Assembly (NCBI RefSeq): GCF_038397735.1
Contig: NZ_CP151635.1
Span: 3,472,001 to 3,536,000 of the forward strand
Direction: 5' to 3'
Length of the DNA: 64,000 nt
Source: Microbacterium sp. LWH13-1.2
GTDB taxonomy: Bacteria; Actinomycetota; Actinomycetes; Actinomycetales; Microbacteriaceae
Of this stretch, positions 32,994-40,909 are shown piece by piece (within the stretch, counting starts at the first letter, position 1; every line of letters starts with the position of its first letter). The position numbers and the translations under genes are program-made. The notes beneath the pieces were generated by a model. It had not been told where the DNA came from. It saw nothing but the letters and a program-made list of their open reading frames with translations, and ran no database searches.

Positions 32994-33794
32994 TCAGCCG
33001 CGGAGGTCGCGGCCGCAGAGCGCGAGCGCCGACGCCGCGACGAACGCGATCGCGAGGCCCCAGGTCAGTGCCAATCCGCCGGGATCGACGCCCTCGGCGA
33101 GTGGCGACTGCCGGTAGACCCACGCATAGGGCGAGAGCGCGTTCAGCCAGTCGAGATCCTTCGACTGCTTGGCGAGGGCCTGCAGGATGTACCCGACGAC
33201 GGCGATTCCCGCGCCGACCCCGGTCGCCCAGATCCGACGCCCGGTCGCAGCTCCCGCGAGCAGGGCTGCGGATGCGGTGAGGAACGCGAGTCCGGTGAGC
33301 GCCGCGCTGGCTCCGACGATCCACCAGCCCTCGAGACCCAGCTGGGCGGAGTCGTTCAACGCCCAGACGACGATGCCCGAGAACGCGCCGAGCCAGAGCA
33401 GCCGGACGAGCACGGCCAGTGCCGACTCGAGTGCGTACTGACCGCGGCCGATGCCGTGTGCGAGGTCGAGTTCGGCTCGTCCGCTCTCCTCCGCCCCGGC
33501 GATTGCGGAGGAACCCCAGATCACCGCTGCGATCGTGAGCAGGAGAAAGCCCATCAGCCCGTAGAACGTGCTCTGCGTGTATCCGGCGCCGCTGGAGATC
33601 TGGTCGTACCCGATGGTCTCGACGAGCTGCTTCGGAAGGGCGTCGATGATGTCCTGCATCTGCCCGTTGCCCCCGATGCTCGGATACAGCGGCAGGTAGA
33701 GGAACAGCACGGCGGCGAGGCCGACCGTCCACCCGAGCAAGCTCCGCCACGACTCGCGCAGGTTGCGCCGGAACACCGGAAGGATGCCGGTCAT
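32994..33794 (-). CDS. ABC-2 type exporter permease
   Basis: A 266-residue membrane protein with about six helices, starting PVFRRNLRESWRSLLGWTVGLAAVLFLYLPLYP. The pattern, with IAGAEESGRAELDLAHGIGRGQYALESALAVLV (in part GAEESGRAELDLA), is that of half-size permeases annotated as exporters of polyketide antibiotics (TnrB3-like). Its start overlaps the ATPase stop by 4 bp. The fused double-size permease form is more frequent in this family, so this may work as a homodimer. It is the last gene of the TetR-ATPase-permease operon. Substrate unknown. Confidence 0.85.
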   Translation of the reverse strand: MTGILPVFRRNLRESWRSLLGWTVGLAAVLFLYLPLYPSIGGNGQMQDIIDALPKQLVETIGYDQISSGAGYTQSTFYGLMGFLLLTIAAVIWGSSAIAGAEESGRAELDLAHGIGRGQYALESALAVLVRLLWLGAFSGIVVWALNDSAQLGLEGWWIVGASAALTGLAFLTASAALLAGAATGRRIWATGVGAGIAVVGYILQALAKQSKDLDWLNALSPYAWVYRQSPLAEGVDPGGLALTWGLAIAFVAASALALCGRDLRG

Positions 33795-34858
33795 CGCCCG
33801 GCCCCCTCATCGGAGCCGTGTGAGCCGTGGTGCCGGTCGCGCCCGTCGCGCCCGTCGTGTCGTGATCTCCGGGTCGGTGCCGCGGTGGCGTCTGCCCCGG
33901 CAGCCGCCTGGGGTATCGCGGATGCCGGGGCGGATGCCGCCGGGTCGCCGTACAACCGCAGCACCGACTCTTCGAGGTCGGGTTCCTCGACCGTCAGGTC
34001 TCGCACCTCGAATGGCGCGAGTGCCTTGATGAACGGATCGATGGCGCCGTCGATCGTGCCGGACAGCTGCAGGATGCCGTCGGCACCCGTCGCATCGATG
34101 CCGCTCAGCCCCGGAATCCGATCGAAGCCGGCGCGGGCTGCCGCGGCATCCGCTGTCGCGAGCTCGACGCGCACCCGTCGGATCGAACCCAGCCGCAGGG
34201 AGGCGACGTCGCCGTCGGCCACCACCCGGCCGTTCGCGAGCACGGCGACCTCGTCGGCGGTCTGCTGGATCTCGCTGAGCACGTGCGAGCTGAGCAGCAC
34301 GGTCTGCCCCGCGTCCTTCGCCTCGCGCACCATCTGCAGGAACTCGCGCTGCACCAGGGGGTCGAGGCCGCTGGTGGGTTCGTCGAGGATCAGCAGCTCG
34401 GGCCGGTGCATGAACGCCTGGATGAGCCCGACCTTCTGCTTGTTGCCCTTCGACAGTGTGCGGACGGGGCGCGAGAGGTCGACGCCGAGGCGGTCGGCGA
34501 GATCGCGGCCGGTCTGCACCGTGGCAGCGGCGTGGCGGCTGCCCGAGACCTGGGCGTAGAACGACAGCATCCGATGCCCGCTCGATCGGCCCTCGAGGTG
34601 GAGCTCGCCCGGTACGTACCCGATGCGTCGACGCAGTGCCGCTCCGCCATGTCGCGGGTCTTCGCCGAGGATTCGCACGGAGCCCGACGACGGTCGGATG
34701 ATGTCGACCAGCGTGCGCAGCGTGGTCGTCTTGCCGGCGCCGTTCGGCCCGATGAGCCCGAAGACCGTTCCGGGTCGTACGTGCAGGTCGAGCTCGTGCA
34801 GCGCGATGCGGCTGCCGTAGCGCTTGTGCAGACGGTCGATCTCGATCGTGTCGGTCAT
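33791..34858 (-). CDS. ABC transporter ATP-binding protein, drug-export type
   Basis: A 355-residue ATPase of the DrrA/CcmA kind. Walker A GPNGAGKTT, signature LSKGNKQKVG (variant of LSGGQ with Lys/Asn, typical for this export group), Walker B LLILDEPTSGLDP and switch His in LLSSHVLSE are all present. After about residue 215 comes a C-terminal domain with EVRDLTVEEPDLEESVLRLYG, then an unusual tail of about 45 residues rich in Ala, Arg, Asp, His and Gly (RRSRHDGRDGRDRHHGSHGS). Its start overlaps the TetR stop by 4 bp. Likely drug or envelope-lipid export. Confidence 0.88.
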   Translation of the reverse strand: MTDTIEIDRLHKRYGSRIALHELDLHVRPGTVFGLIGPNGAGKTTTLRTLVDIIRPSSGSVRILGEDPRHGGAALRRRIGYVPGELHLEGRSSGHRMLSFYAQVSGSRHAAATVQTGRDLADRLGVDLSRPVRTLSKGNKQKVGLIQAFMHRPELLILDEPTSGLDPLVQREFLQMVREAKDAGQTVLLSSHVLSEIQQTADEVAVLANGRVVADGDVASLRLGSIRRVRVELATADAAAARAGFDRIPGLSGIDATGADGILQLSGTIDGAIDPFIKALAPFEVRDLTVEEPDLEESVLRLYGDPAASAPASAIPQAAAGADATAAPTRRSRHDGRDGRDRHHGSHGSDEGAGR

Positions 34859-35511
34859 GATGCGTCTCCTTCCGAGGCGTTCGCCTGTGGCGTGAGTGCG
34901 TCTCGCGCGCCGTCGAGCAGTGCGGTCGTCGAATAGATGCCGTGGGTGAGCAGCTCGAGCGTCGGCAGGGTGGTGCGCAGAAGCCCCGCCGGGCTCAGCT
35001 GGTCGGTGCCCAGTGCGCGAGCGACCTGCGCGCGCATGACGACGGGGGCGAGTCCGATCAGCGTCAGCAACATCGTCGTCATCTCGGGGTCGCTCATCGG
35101 CTCGAGCATCCCGGCCTCGCGCTGATCGGCGAGCACATCGCGGGTGTTGGCCAGGAAACTGTCGAACAGCCGATCGGCGGCGGCCGAGCCGTCGGCGAGC
35201 ATGCGCGCGAGGTAGTCGATGTAGGGGCCGTAGCGTTCGAGGTCGTTGAGGGCGGTGCGGATGCGGTCGCGGGTGGGCGCGACGATGAGGTCGTGATCCT
35301 CGTCGATGAAGACGCCGACGACATAGTCGTCGCACGCTGTGCGCAGGGCGTTCTTGTCGCCGAAGTGGTGCACGATCAGCGCCGCGCTGACGCCGGCCTG
35401 AGCGGCGATCGTCCGCATGCTGGTGGCGTCGAATCCGTCGCGGGCGAAGGCGGCGATCGCGGCGTCGCGGATGCGGGCACGTGCGGTGAGATCGTCAGAA
35501 GCTGAACGCAT
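34855..35511 (-). CDS. TetR family transcriptional regulator of the downstream ABC exporter
   Basis: A 218-residue TetR regulator. The HTH is at residues 10-55: RIRDAAIAAFARDGFDATSMRTIAAQAGVSAALIVHHFGDK, of which MRTIAAQAGVSAALIVHHFG is the recognition unit. The C-terminal helical domain binds an unknown ligand. ATG 35511 lies 7 bases after a TAGTCT -10 box on the minus strand, so the mRNA is probably leaderless; an upstream in-frame start would lie inside the operator. It is the first gene of an operon with ATPase and permease (4-bp overlaps), so it should control its own exporter. Confidence 0.9.
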   Translation of the reverse strand: MRSASDDLTARARIRDAAIAAFARDGFDATSMRTIAAQAGVSAALIVHHFGDKNALRTACDDYVVGVFIDEDHDLIVAPTRDRIRTALNDLERYGPYIDYLARMLADGSAAADRLFDSFLANTRDVLADQREAGMLEPMSDPEMTTMLLTLIGLAPVVMRAQVARALGTDQLSPAGLLRTTLPTLELLTHGIYSTTALLDGARDALTPQANASEGDAS

Positions 35512-35518
35512 GTACAGC

Positions 35519-35547
35519 AGACTAAACAAGTGTTCAGTCTGCGTCAA
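35519..35547 (-). promoter_or_regulatory. TetR operator within its own promoter
   Basis: A 22-bp dyad with ends AGACTAAACA (35519-35528) and TGTTCAGTCT (35531-35540), one mismatch. On the minus strand TTGACG (35547-35542) is the -35 and TAGTCT (35524-35519) the -10, spaced 17 bp, so the operator fills the spacer. The nearby plus-strand TAGTCT (35561-35566) may be the -10 of the methyltransferase gene. Confidence 0.85.
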
Positions 35548-35572
35548 GGGGTGCCGCTCGTAGTCTTGAGGC

Positions 35573-36775
35573 GTGGACTTCCCCTACAGCCGCCTGCGTC
35601 GCTGGCCCGATGTCGAGGCCGACAATCTGCAGGCCTATGACGCGACCGACCTGCTGCTGGTCGACCGTGCTCTCTCGCTCGAGACCGAAGGGCGCGAGAT
35701 CGCGGTGATCGGCGACGAGTACGGCGCGATCACGCTCGCGCTCACGGCCGCCGGTCTTGACGGCGTGCGCGTGCACCAAGACCTCGCGACCGGACGGCGT
35801 GCTCTCGCGCGCAACGCCGATGAGCTCGGTCTGTCGGGGTTCTCGTCGCACGAACTCGATGCGACCCTGCTCGACGGGGCACGACTCGTGCTGCTGCAGC
35901 TGCCCAAGGCGCTCGCCGAGCTCGCGGAGATCGCGGATGCCGTGGCGCGCTGGGCCGCCCCGGATGTCGTGCTCGTCGCCGGCGGCCGGGTGAAGCACAT
36001 GACCATCGCGCAGAACGAGGTGCTCGGGCGCGGTTTCGTGCATGTGCAGGCGCAGCGGGCCGAACGGAAATCCCGCCTGGTGATCGCGAGTGAGTCGCGA
36101 CCGGTGCCGTCAGAGCCGCCGTTCCCCGTGACAGCGCAGCACGACGGACTGACTCTGGTCGCGCACGGCGGCGCGTTCGCGGGCGCGAAGCTCGACATCG
36201 GCACGCGTGTTCTGCTCGAGGTGCTCGGCCTCCACGGTTCACAATTCAGCACGAATGAGCCGGCACGGACTGAAAACGCCCCAGACCCGGCCAATGCGGC
36301 CGATTCATGCTGCGTTGTGAACGCCGAAGAGCCGAGCCCGACCCCGGTCGTCGTCGACCTGGGCTGCGGAACCGGCGCGCTCGCCGCCTCGTACGCTCTC
36401 GCGCACCCCGAATCCCACGTGATCGCGACCGACAGATCGGCAGCGGCAGCGGCCTCCGCCCGCGCAACGGTCGCCGCGAACGGCGTCGCGGACCGCGTCA
36501 CCGTCATGCACGACGACGCGGGGTCCGAGATCGCGGACGCCAGCGCCGACGTCGTGCTGCTCAACCCGCCGTTCCACCTCGGCAGCAGCGTGCACACCGG
36601 GGCAGCGACACGTCTGTTCGAGGCCGCGGCCCGCATCCTCCGGCCCGGCGGAGAGCTGTTCACGGTCTACAACTCGTCGCTCGGCTACCGCGCCGAGCTC
36701 ACCCGCCTCGTCGGCGCCACCGAGCAGCTCGAGCGCACGCCGAAGTTCACGGTGACGCGCAGCATCGGTCGCTGA
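35573..36775 (+). CDS. RlmG/RsmC-like class I methyltransferase with repeat-derived linker
   Basis: A 400-residue SAM-dependent methyltransferase of the RsmC/RlmG group, which makes N2-methylguanine in rRNA. Residues 1-215 are the degenerate N-terminal MTase-like domain; residues 258-400 are the catalytic domain with SAM motif VDLGCGTG (261-268) and the active-site NPPFH (331-335). Between them, residues 222-250 are Asn, Ala, Pro, Cys-rich and are encoded by an 86-bp palindromic element, an insertion compared with the tight junction normal for the family. GTG 35573 lies 7 bases after a TAGTCT -10 box. Divergent from the TetR gene. rRNA target not determined. Confidence 0.87.
   Translation: MDFPYSRLRRWPDVEADNLQAYDATDLLLVDRALSLETEGREIAVIGDEYGAITLALTAAGLDGVRVHQDLATGRRALARNADELGLSGFSSHELDATLLDGARLVLLQLPKALAELAEIADAVARWAAPDVVLVAGGRVKHMTIAQNEVLGRGFVHVQAQRAERKSRLVIASESRPVPSEPPFPVTAQHDGLTLVAHGGAFAGAKLDIGTRVLLEVLGLHGSQFSTNEPARTENAPDPANAADSCCVVNAEEPSPTPVVVDLGCGTGALAASYALAHPESHVIATDRSAAAAASARATVAANGVADRVTVMHDDAGSEIADASADVVLLNPPFHLGSSVHTGAATRLFEAAARILRPGGELFTVYNSSLGYRAELTRLVGATEQLERTPKFTVTRSIGR
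36237..36322. repeat. 86-bp palindromic repeat, copy B, inside the methyltransferase gene
   Basis: Bounded by GTTCAC (36237) and GTGAAC (to 36322) with imperfect inner symmetry: AATTCAGCACGAATGAGCCGG on the left (given as AATTCAGCACGAAT) against GATTCATGCTGCGTT on the right. Same length and ends as copy A at 1719-1804; read in reverse orientation the arms align best. It is translated in frame as a Pro/Ala/Asn-rich linker. Confidence 0.7.
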
Positions 36776-36781
36776 CCGCGT

Positions 36782-36866
36782 GCGCCTCGCGAGTCCGAAA
36801 GCGCCTCGCGAGTCCGACCTCCCGGGATCCGGACTTCGCAGGTGCACAGGGACTTCGGAAGCGCAC
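36782..36866. repeat. Clustered REP-like units, two direct and two inverted
   Basis: GCGCCTCGCGAGTCCGA occurs at 36782-36798 and again at 36801-36817. Two inverted, diverged copies follow: the reverse complement of 36829-36847 reads GTGCACCTGCGAAGTCCGG and that of 36849-36866 reads GTGCGCTTCCGAAGTCCC. The second and third units can form a hairpin and may end transcription of the methyltransferase gene. Confidence 0.6.
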
Positions 36867-36995
36867 GCCACGGCGTCGCGACGCGCCCGCTGACCCGTGT
36901 CGCACCCCCGCCACGCCCGACCTCGCACGCATGTCCGAAACCCGCACAATCCCCCGGTCAGCCGACGGAACTGAACGTTGCTCGGAATTGCGGAT

Positions 36996-37244
36996 TTGCC
37001 CCTGACCGGCCATTTCGTTACGTTGGTTGGTGGGCCTGACGGCCCGAAGACCAGTCCGCGACCACGTCCTTCTTTCGAATGTGCTGTGCTGCGAAGAGGC
37101 GTGGACGTACGGTCGATGCTCTATCGCGGTGGATCCGAAATCCGCCGTCCGCGCCGCCACAGCACCATGTCGAAACGGCCGGGAGGATCACCCGGGCGTA
37201 ACCGAAGCAGGCTCAGCCACCCGAAGGCGAGCCGCAGGGGAAAC
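36996..37244 (+). other. Putative promoter and long leader of the betaine importer
   Basis: A weak -35/-10 pair TTGCCC (36996-37001) and TTACGT (37018-37023), spaced 16 bp, is followed by about 215 bp before the GTG of the ATPase gene. The leader contains GGGCC-TGAC-GGCCC and several C/G-rich segments that could fold. No known riboswitch class could be matched by eye. No credible gene is seen in 36867-37244. Confidence 0.35.
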
Positions 37245-38546
37245 GTGTCCGAAATCGCTCTTGAAGCGCGCAATCTGTACAAGGTGTTCGGGAAGAATCC
37301 GAGCAGTGCCGTCCGTCGACTGAAGGCCGGTGAGAGCAGATCCGCAGTCAGCGACGCAGGAACCGCCGCCGTCATCGACGCCAGTTTCACGGTCAACCGG
37401 GGTGAGATCTTCGTGATCATGGGGCTCTCCGGCTCCGGCAAGTCCACCATCATCCGCATGCTCAACGGGCTGCACGAGGCGAGCGACGGATCCGTCGTCG
37501 TGAACGGCGACCCCATCACGGGCATCCCGTCGTCGCGTCTGCGGGAGATCCGCCGCGACCGCATCTCGATGGTGTTCCAGCATTTCGCTCTGCTGCCGCA
37601 CCGTACGGTCGCCGCGAACGTCGCCTACCCGCTCGAGCTGAAGGGCGTCGGCAAGGACGAGCGCCTGAAGAAGGCCGAGGAGATCCTCGCGCTCGTGGGT
37701 CTCGAGGGCCAGGCCGACAAGCTTCCGTCCGAGCTCTCCGGTGGCATGCAGCAGCGCGTGGGCATCGCCCGTGCGTTGGCGGCGGACTCCGACATCCTGC
37801 TCATGGACGAGGCGTTCAGCGCCCTCGATCCGCTGATCCGTCGCGAGATGCAGGAGCAGCTGCTCGAACTCCAGGAGAAGCTGCAGAAGACGATCGTCTT
37901 CATCACCCACGACCTCAACGAGGCCATGTTCCTCGGCGACCGCATCGCCGTGATGCGCGACGGTCGCATCGTGCAGATCGGCACGCCGGAGGACATCCTC
38001 ACCGACCCCGCCAACGACTACGTCGAGCAGTTCGTGCAGGATGTCGACCGAGCCCGGGTGCTCACGGCCGCGAACGTCATGGAGCGCCCGCGCCCGGTCG
38101 TCGCCGACACCGCCGGTCCTCGCACGGCGCTGCGTCAGATGCGCGATGCGTTCATGTCGGCCACCTACGTCACCGGCCGCGACCGCAAGCTGCGCGGCAT
38201 CGTCACCGACCGGGATGCCGTCAAGCTCGTTCGTCAGGGTGTGTCGACGCTCGAGTCGATCATCAAGCCGGTGCCGCAGAGCGTCAGCAAGGACGAGGTC
38301 CTGATGAACCTCTTCATCCCGTCGGTCGAGTCGCCGCTGCCCCTGGCCGTGGTGGATGCCGAGGGGCGCCTCGTCGGTGTGATCCCGCGCATCACCCTGC
38401 TCGCAGCCCTGGGTCCCGGCCCTGGCGCCACCGGCGAGCTCACCCTGCCGCTTCTTCCGATGCCGCAGGCCGAGATCGACGCAGTGCTCGATGACGGGTG
38501 GACCGCCGACCCGGCGGACGCCGTGAAGACAGAGGAGGTGCGCTGA
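37245..38546 (+). CDS. Glycine betaine/proline ABC transporter ATP-binding protein (ProV/OpuAA-like)
   Basis: A 433-residue ATPase for quaternary amine uptake. Walker A GLSGSGKST is at residues 60-68, signature LSGGMQQR at 164-171, Walker B ILLMDEAFSALDP from 184, switch His in FITHDLNE. Residues 285-395 form tandem CBS-like domains (for example FMSATYVTGRDRKLRGIVTD and PLAVVDAEGRLVGVIPR), the part that senses ionic strength or nucleotides in OpuA. An insert of about 20 residues (SSAVRRLKAGESRSAVSDAG) precedes Walker A, as in ProV. GTG 37245 follows CAGGGGA. The permease start shares one base with its stop. First gene of a three-gene operon. Confidence 0.92.
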   Translation: MSEIALEARNLYKVFGKNPSSAVRRLKAGESRSAVSDAGTAAVIDASFTVNRGEIFVIMGLSGSGKSTIIRMLNGLHEASDGSVVVNGDPITGIPSSRLREIRRDRISMVFQHFALLPHRTVAANVAYPLELKGVGKDERLKKAEEILALVGLEGQADKLPSELSGGMQQRVGIARALAADSDILLMDEAFSALDPLIRREMQEQLLELQEKLQKTIVFITHDLNEAMFLGDRIAVMRDGRIVQIGTPEDILTDPANDYVEQFVQDVDRARVLTAANVMERPRPVVADTAGPRTALRQMRDAFMSATYVTGRDRKLRGIVTDRDAVKLVRQGVSTLESIIKPVPQSVSKDEVLMNLFIPSVESPLPLAVVDAEGRLVGVIPRITLLAALGPGPGATGELTLPLLPMPQAEIDAVLDDGWTADPADAVKTEEVR

Positions 38547-39577
38547 TGGATGGTTTCCGCATTCCCCTCGGCAGCTGGGTCGCGACCGGAGTCGACTGGA
38601 TCAAGACGAACCTCGACGGTCTGCTCGACGTCATCTCGTTCGTCGTCAGCTTCCTGGTCGACGGACTCACCCGCGCCCTGCTCAGCCCGCATTTCGTGGT
38701 CATCATCGTGATCGCCGCGCTCATCGCCTGGCTCGTGCGCTCGTGGCAGCTCGCTGTCGGCACGGTCGTCTCCTTCGGGCTCATCGTCGCCATGGGCCTC
38801 TGGGTTCCCGCGATGCAGACTCTCGCCCTCGTGCTCGTCGCCGCCGTGATCGCGGTGCTGATCGCCGTGCCGCTGGGCATCTGGTCGGCCCGCAACGCCA
38901 CCGTTCGTGCGGTGCTCAAGCCCGTGCTCGACTTCATGCAGACCATGCCGGCGTTCGTCTACCTGATCCCGGCGATCGTGTTCTTCAGCATCGGCGTCGT
39001 TCCGGGTCTCGTCGCGACCGTGATCTTCGCGCTTCCTCCGGGCGTGCGGCTGACCGAGCTCGGCATCCGCGGAGTCGACTCCGAGACGGTCGAGGCAGGT
39101 CAGGCGTTCGGAGCGAAGCCGGGGCAGATCCTTCGCGGCATCCAGCTTCCGCTCGCGATGCCGACGATCCTCGCCGGCGTCAACCAGGTCATCATGCTCG
39201 CGCTCTCGATGGCGGTCATCGCCGGAATGGCGGGCGCCGACGGCCTCGGAAAGATCGTCGTCGAGGCGATCTCGACCATCAACATCGCCAAGGGCGTCGA
39301 GGCGGGCCTCGGCGTCGTGCTCATCGCCGTGTTCCTCGACCGCGTCACGGCAGCGCTCGGCGACCTGGGCAGCAACCGCTCGTCGCTGCTCGGCCTGCTG
39401 GCTCGTCGTCGCACGCAGAAGCGCCTCGCCGCGGCATCCGCAGCGTCGGAGGTGACTGATTCGACCGCATCCGCTCCCGCATCGGCTGAGGCGGCCGCTG
39501 CGAAGGATGCCGAGGACGAAGCCGAGCGCCAGAAGGCCGCACCGCGCCGCACCGCCGTCGGCGGCGGCGTGCACTGA
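38546..39577 (+). CDS. Glycine betaine/proline ABC transporter permease (ProW-like)
   Basis: A 343-residue permease with a hydrophobic N-terminal region of about two extra helices and a core of five or six helices typical of ProW/OpuAB. The EAA loop reads VEAGQAFGAKPGQILRGIQLPLAMP, visible as EAGQAFGAKPGQIL. The C-terminal 50 residues are an Ala/Glu/Ser-rich cytosolic tail ending in RRTAVGGGVH. ATG 38546 follows GAGGAGG. Being the only permease, it should act as a homodimer, in contrast with the two-permease system at 4.8-6.2 kb. A 100-bp gap separates it from the binding-protein gene. Confidence 0.9.
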   Translation: MDGFRIPLGSWVATGVDWIKTNLDGLLDVISFVVSFLVDGLTRALLSPHFVVIIVIAALIAWLVRSWQLAVGTVVSFGLIVAMGLWVPAMQTLALVLVAAVIAVLIAVPLGIWSARNATVRAVLKPVLDFMQTMPAFVYLIPAIVFFSIGVVPGLVATVIFALPPGVRLTELGIRGVDSETVEAGQAFGAKPGQILRGIQLPLAMPTILAGVNQVIMLALSMAVIAGMAGADGLGKIVVEAISTINIAKGVEAGLGVVLIAVFLDRVTAALGDLGSNRSSLLGLLARRRTQKRLAAASAASEVTDSTASAPASAEAAAAKDAEDEAERQKAAPRRTAVGGGVH

Positions 39578-39677
39578 CTCATCCCTCCCACAAGAGAACA
39601 CGCAACACCGCAGTACGCAGCAACACCGCAGTACAGCAACACAGCACCCATATATACGTAACGAGAGAGACATACAC

Positions 39678-40595
39678 ATGAAGAAGAAGTTCCTGACGAT
39701 CGCGGCCCTCGGAGCCGCAGCGACCCTGACCCTCGCCGGATGCAGCGGCGACGGCATGGGCGGCACCGGTGGAAGCACCGGCGGTGGAGACACCGGTTCG
39801 GGCGACAAGGGCACGATCACCCTCGGGTTCCTTCCCTCGTGGACCGACGGCCTGAGCACCGCGTACCTGCTGCAGGACCAGCTGGAGAAGATCGGCTACA
39901 CCGTCGAGATGAAGACGCTGACCGAGGCGGGCCCGCTGTACACCGGCCTCGCCCAGGGCGACGTCGACATCTACCCGTCGGCCTGGCCCGAGCTGACTCA
40001 CGCCGAGTACATGAACACCTACGGCGACGACATCGAGGACCTCGGCGCGTACTACGACAACGCGAAGCTGACCATCGCTGTTCCGGAGTACTCCGAGCTG
40101 AACTCGATCGAGGACCTCGCGGGCAAGGGCTCCGAGTTCGACGGCAAGATCTTCGGCATCGAGCCCGGAGCCGGTCTCACCGCGCAGACCCAGAAGATGA
40201 TGCCCGAGTACGGTCTCGACAGCGAGTACGAGCTCGTCACCTCGTCGACCGCGGCGATGCTCACCGAGCTGAAGTCCGCGACCGACAAGGAAGAGGACAT
40301 CGTCGTGACGCTGTGGCGTCCGTTCTGGGCCAACGACGCCTTCCCGCTGAAGGACCTCGAAGACCCCAAGGGCGCCATGGGCGAGTCCGAGGCTCTGCAC
40401 TTCCTGGGCACGAAGGGCTTCGCCGAGGAGTTCCCCGAGGCCGCTGAGCTGATCGAGCAGATCAAGCTCGACGACGAGCAGTACGGCTCGCTCGAGGACC
40501 TCGTCGTGAACGAGTACGGCGAGGGCAAGGAAGCGGATGCTGTCGACGCCTGGCTCGAGGAGCACGGCGACGCCTTCGACTGGGTCGTCAGCTGA
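39678..40595 (+). CDS. Glycine betaine-binding lipoprotein (OpuAC/ProX family)
   Basis: A 305-residue lipoprotein. The signal peptide MKKKFLTIAALGAAATLTL ends in LAGC (Cys 23), followed by a Gly/Ser/Thr-rich linker with repeated GGSTGGG and then the OpuAC domain starting TITLGFLPSWTDGLSTAYLL. Tryptophans in LPSWTDG, YPSAWPEL and LWRPFWAND are at places where the family builds an aromatic box for betaine. It is the last gene of the ProU-like operon and is followed by a 17-bp perfect hairpin. The preceding 100-bp gap is AT-richer and may hold an internal promoter or processing site. Confidence 0.92.
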   Translation: MKKKFLTIAALGAAATLTLAGCSGDGMGGTGGSTGGGDTGSGDKGTITLGFLPSWTDGLSTAYLLQDQLEKIGYTVEMKTLTEAGPLYTGLAQGDVDIYPSAWPELTHAEYMNTYGDDIEDLGAYYDNAKLTIAVPEYSELNSIEDLAGKGSEFDGKIFGIEPGAGLTAQTQKMMPEYGLDSEYELVTSSTAAMLTELKSATDKEEDIVVTLWRPFWANDAFPLKDLEDPKGAMGESEALHFLGTKGFAEEFPEAAELIEQIKLDDEQYGSLEDLVVNEYGEGKEADAVDAWLEEHGDAFDWVVS

Positions 40596-40636
40596 CCTGA
40601 CTCTGCTCGCTCCGCAGCAGGGGGCGAATCACTCTC

Positions 40637-40675
40637 CGATGGGCGGAGGATCCGATGCGGATCCTCCGCCCATCG
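40637..40675 (+). terminator. Strong hairpin terminator after the betaine operon
   Basis: CGATGGGCGGAGGATCC (40637-40653) pairs perfectly with 40659-40675; loop GATGC. Seventeen uninterrupted pairs make it the strongest hairpin in the window. A further palindrome CGTGATC-TTC-GATCACG (40700-40716) lies in the otherwise empty 40676-40909 stretch before the surface protein gene. Confidence 0.9.
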
Positions 40676-40909
40676 CTGTGTCCAGCGCCCGTCAGCGGGC
40701 GTGATCTTCGATCACGATTCCTTGATGTATCGATGTACTGAAACAGCGCACCGGGCTCGGCGTCACGAACGGACAGTCGCCCTGTCCTGTGTGTGGGTCG
40801 AATCATCGGCCTCTCTTCTCCCTATGCGTCGCCGGGCTGAATGACGCTCCTCAGATCCGTCCCGGATCGTGGATCCGCCCGTGGACGCGTCTCGTCGATT
40901 GAGGACTTG

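Noticed and set aside
37024..37244. Glycine, SAM or ydaO-type riboswitch before the betaine operon
   Set aside because: Short matches to single conserved strings exist, but the order and pairing of the conserved elements are not met.
36978..37244. N-terminal extension of the ProV-like ATPase from an upstream ATG at 36978
   Set aside because: The extension is Arg/Pro/Ser-rich with no homology pattern, and GTG 37245 has a good ribosome binding site and gives the usual family start.
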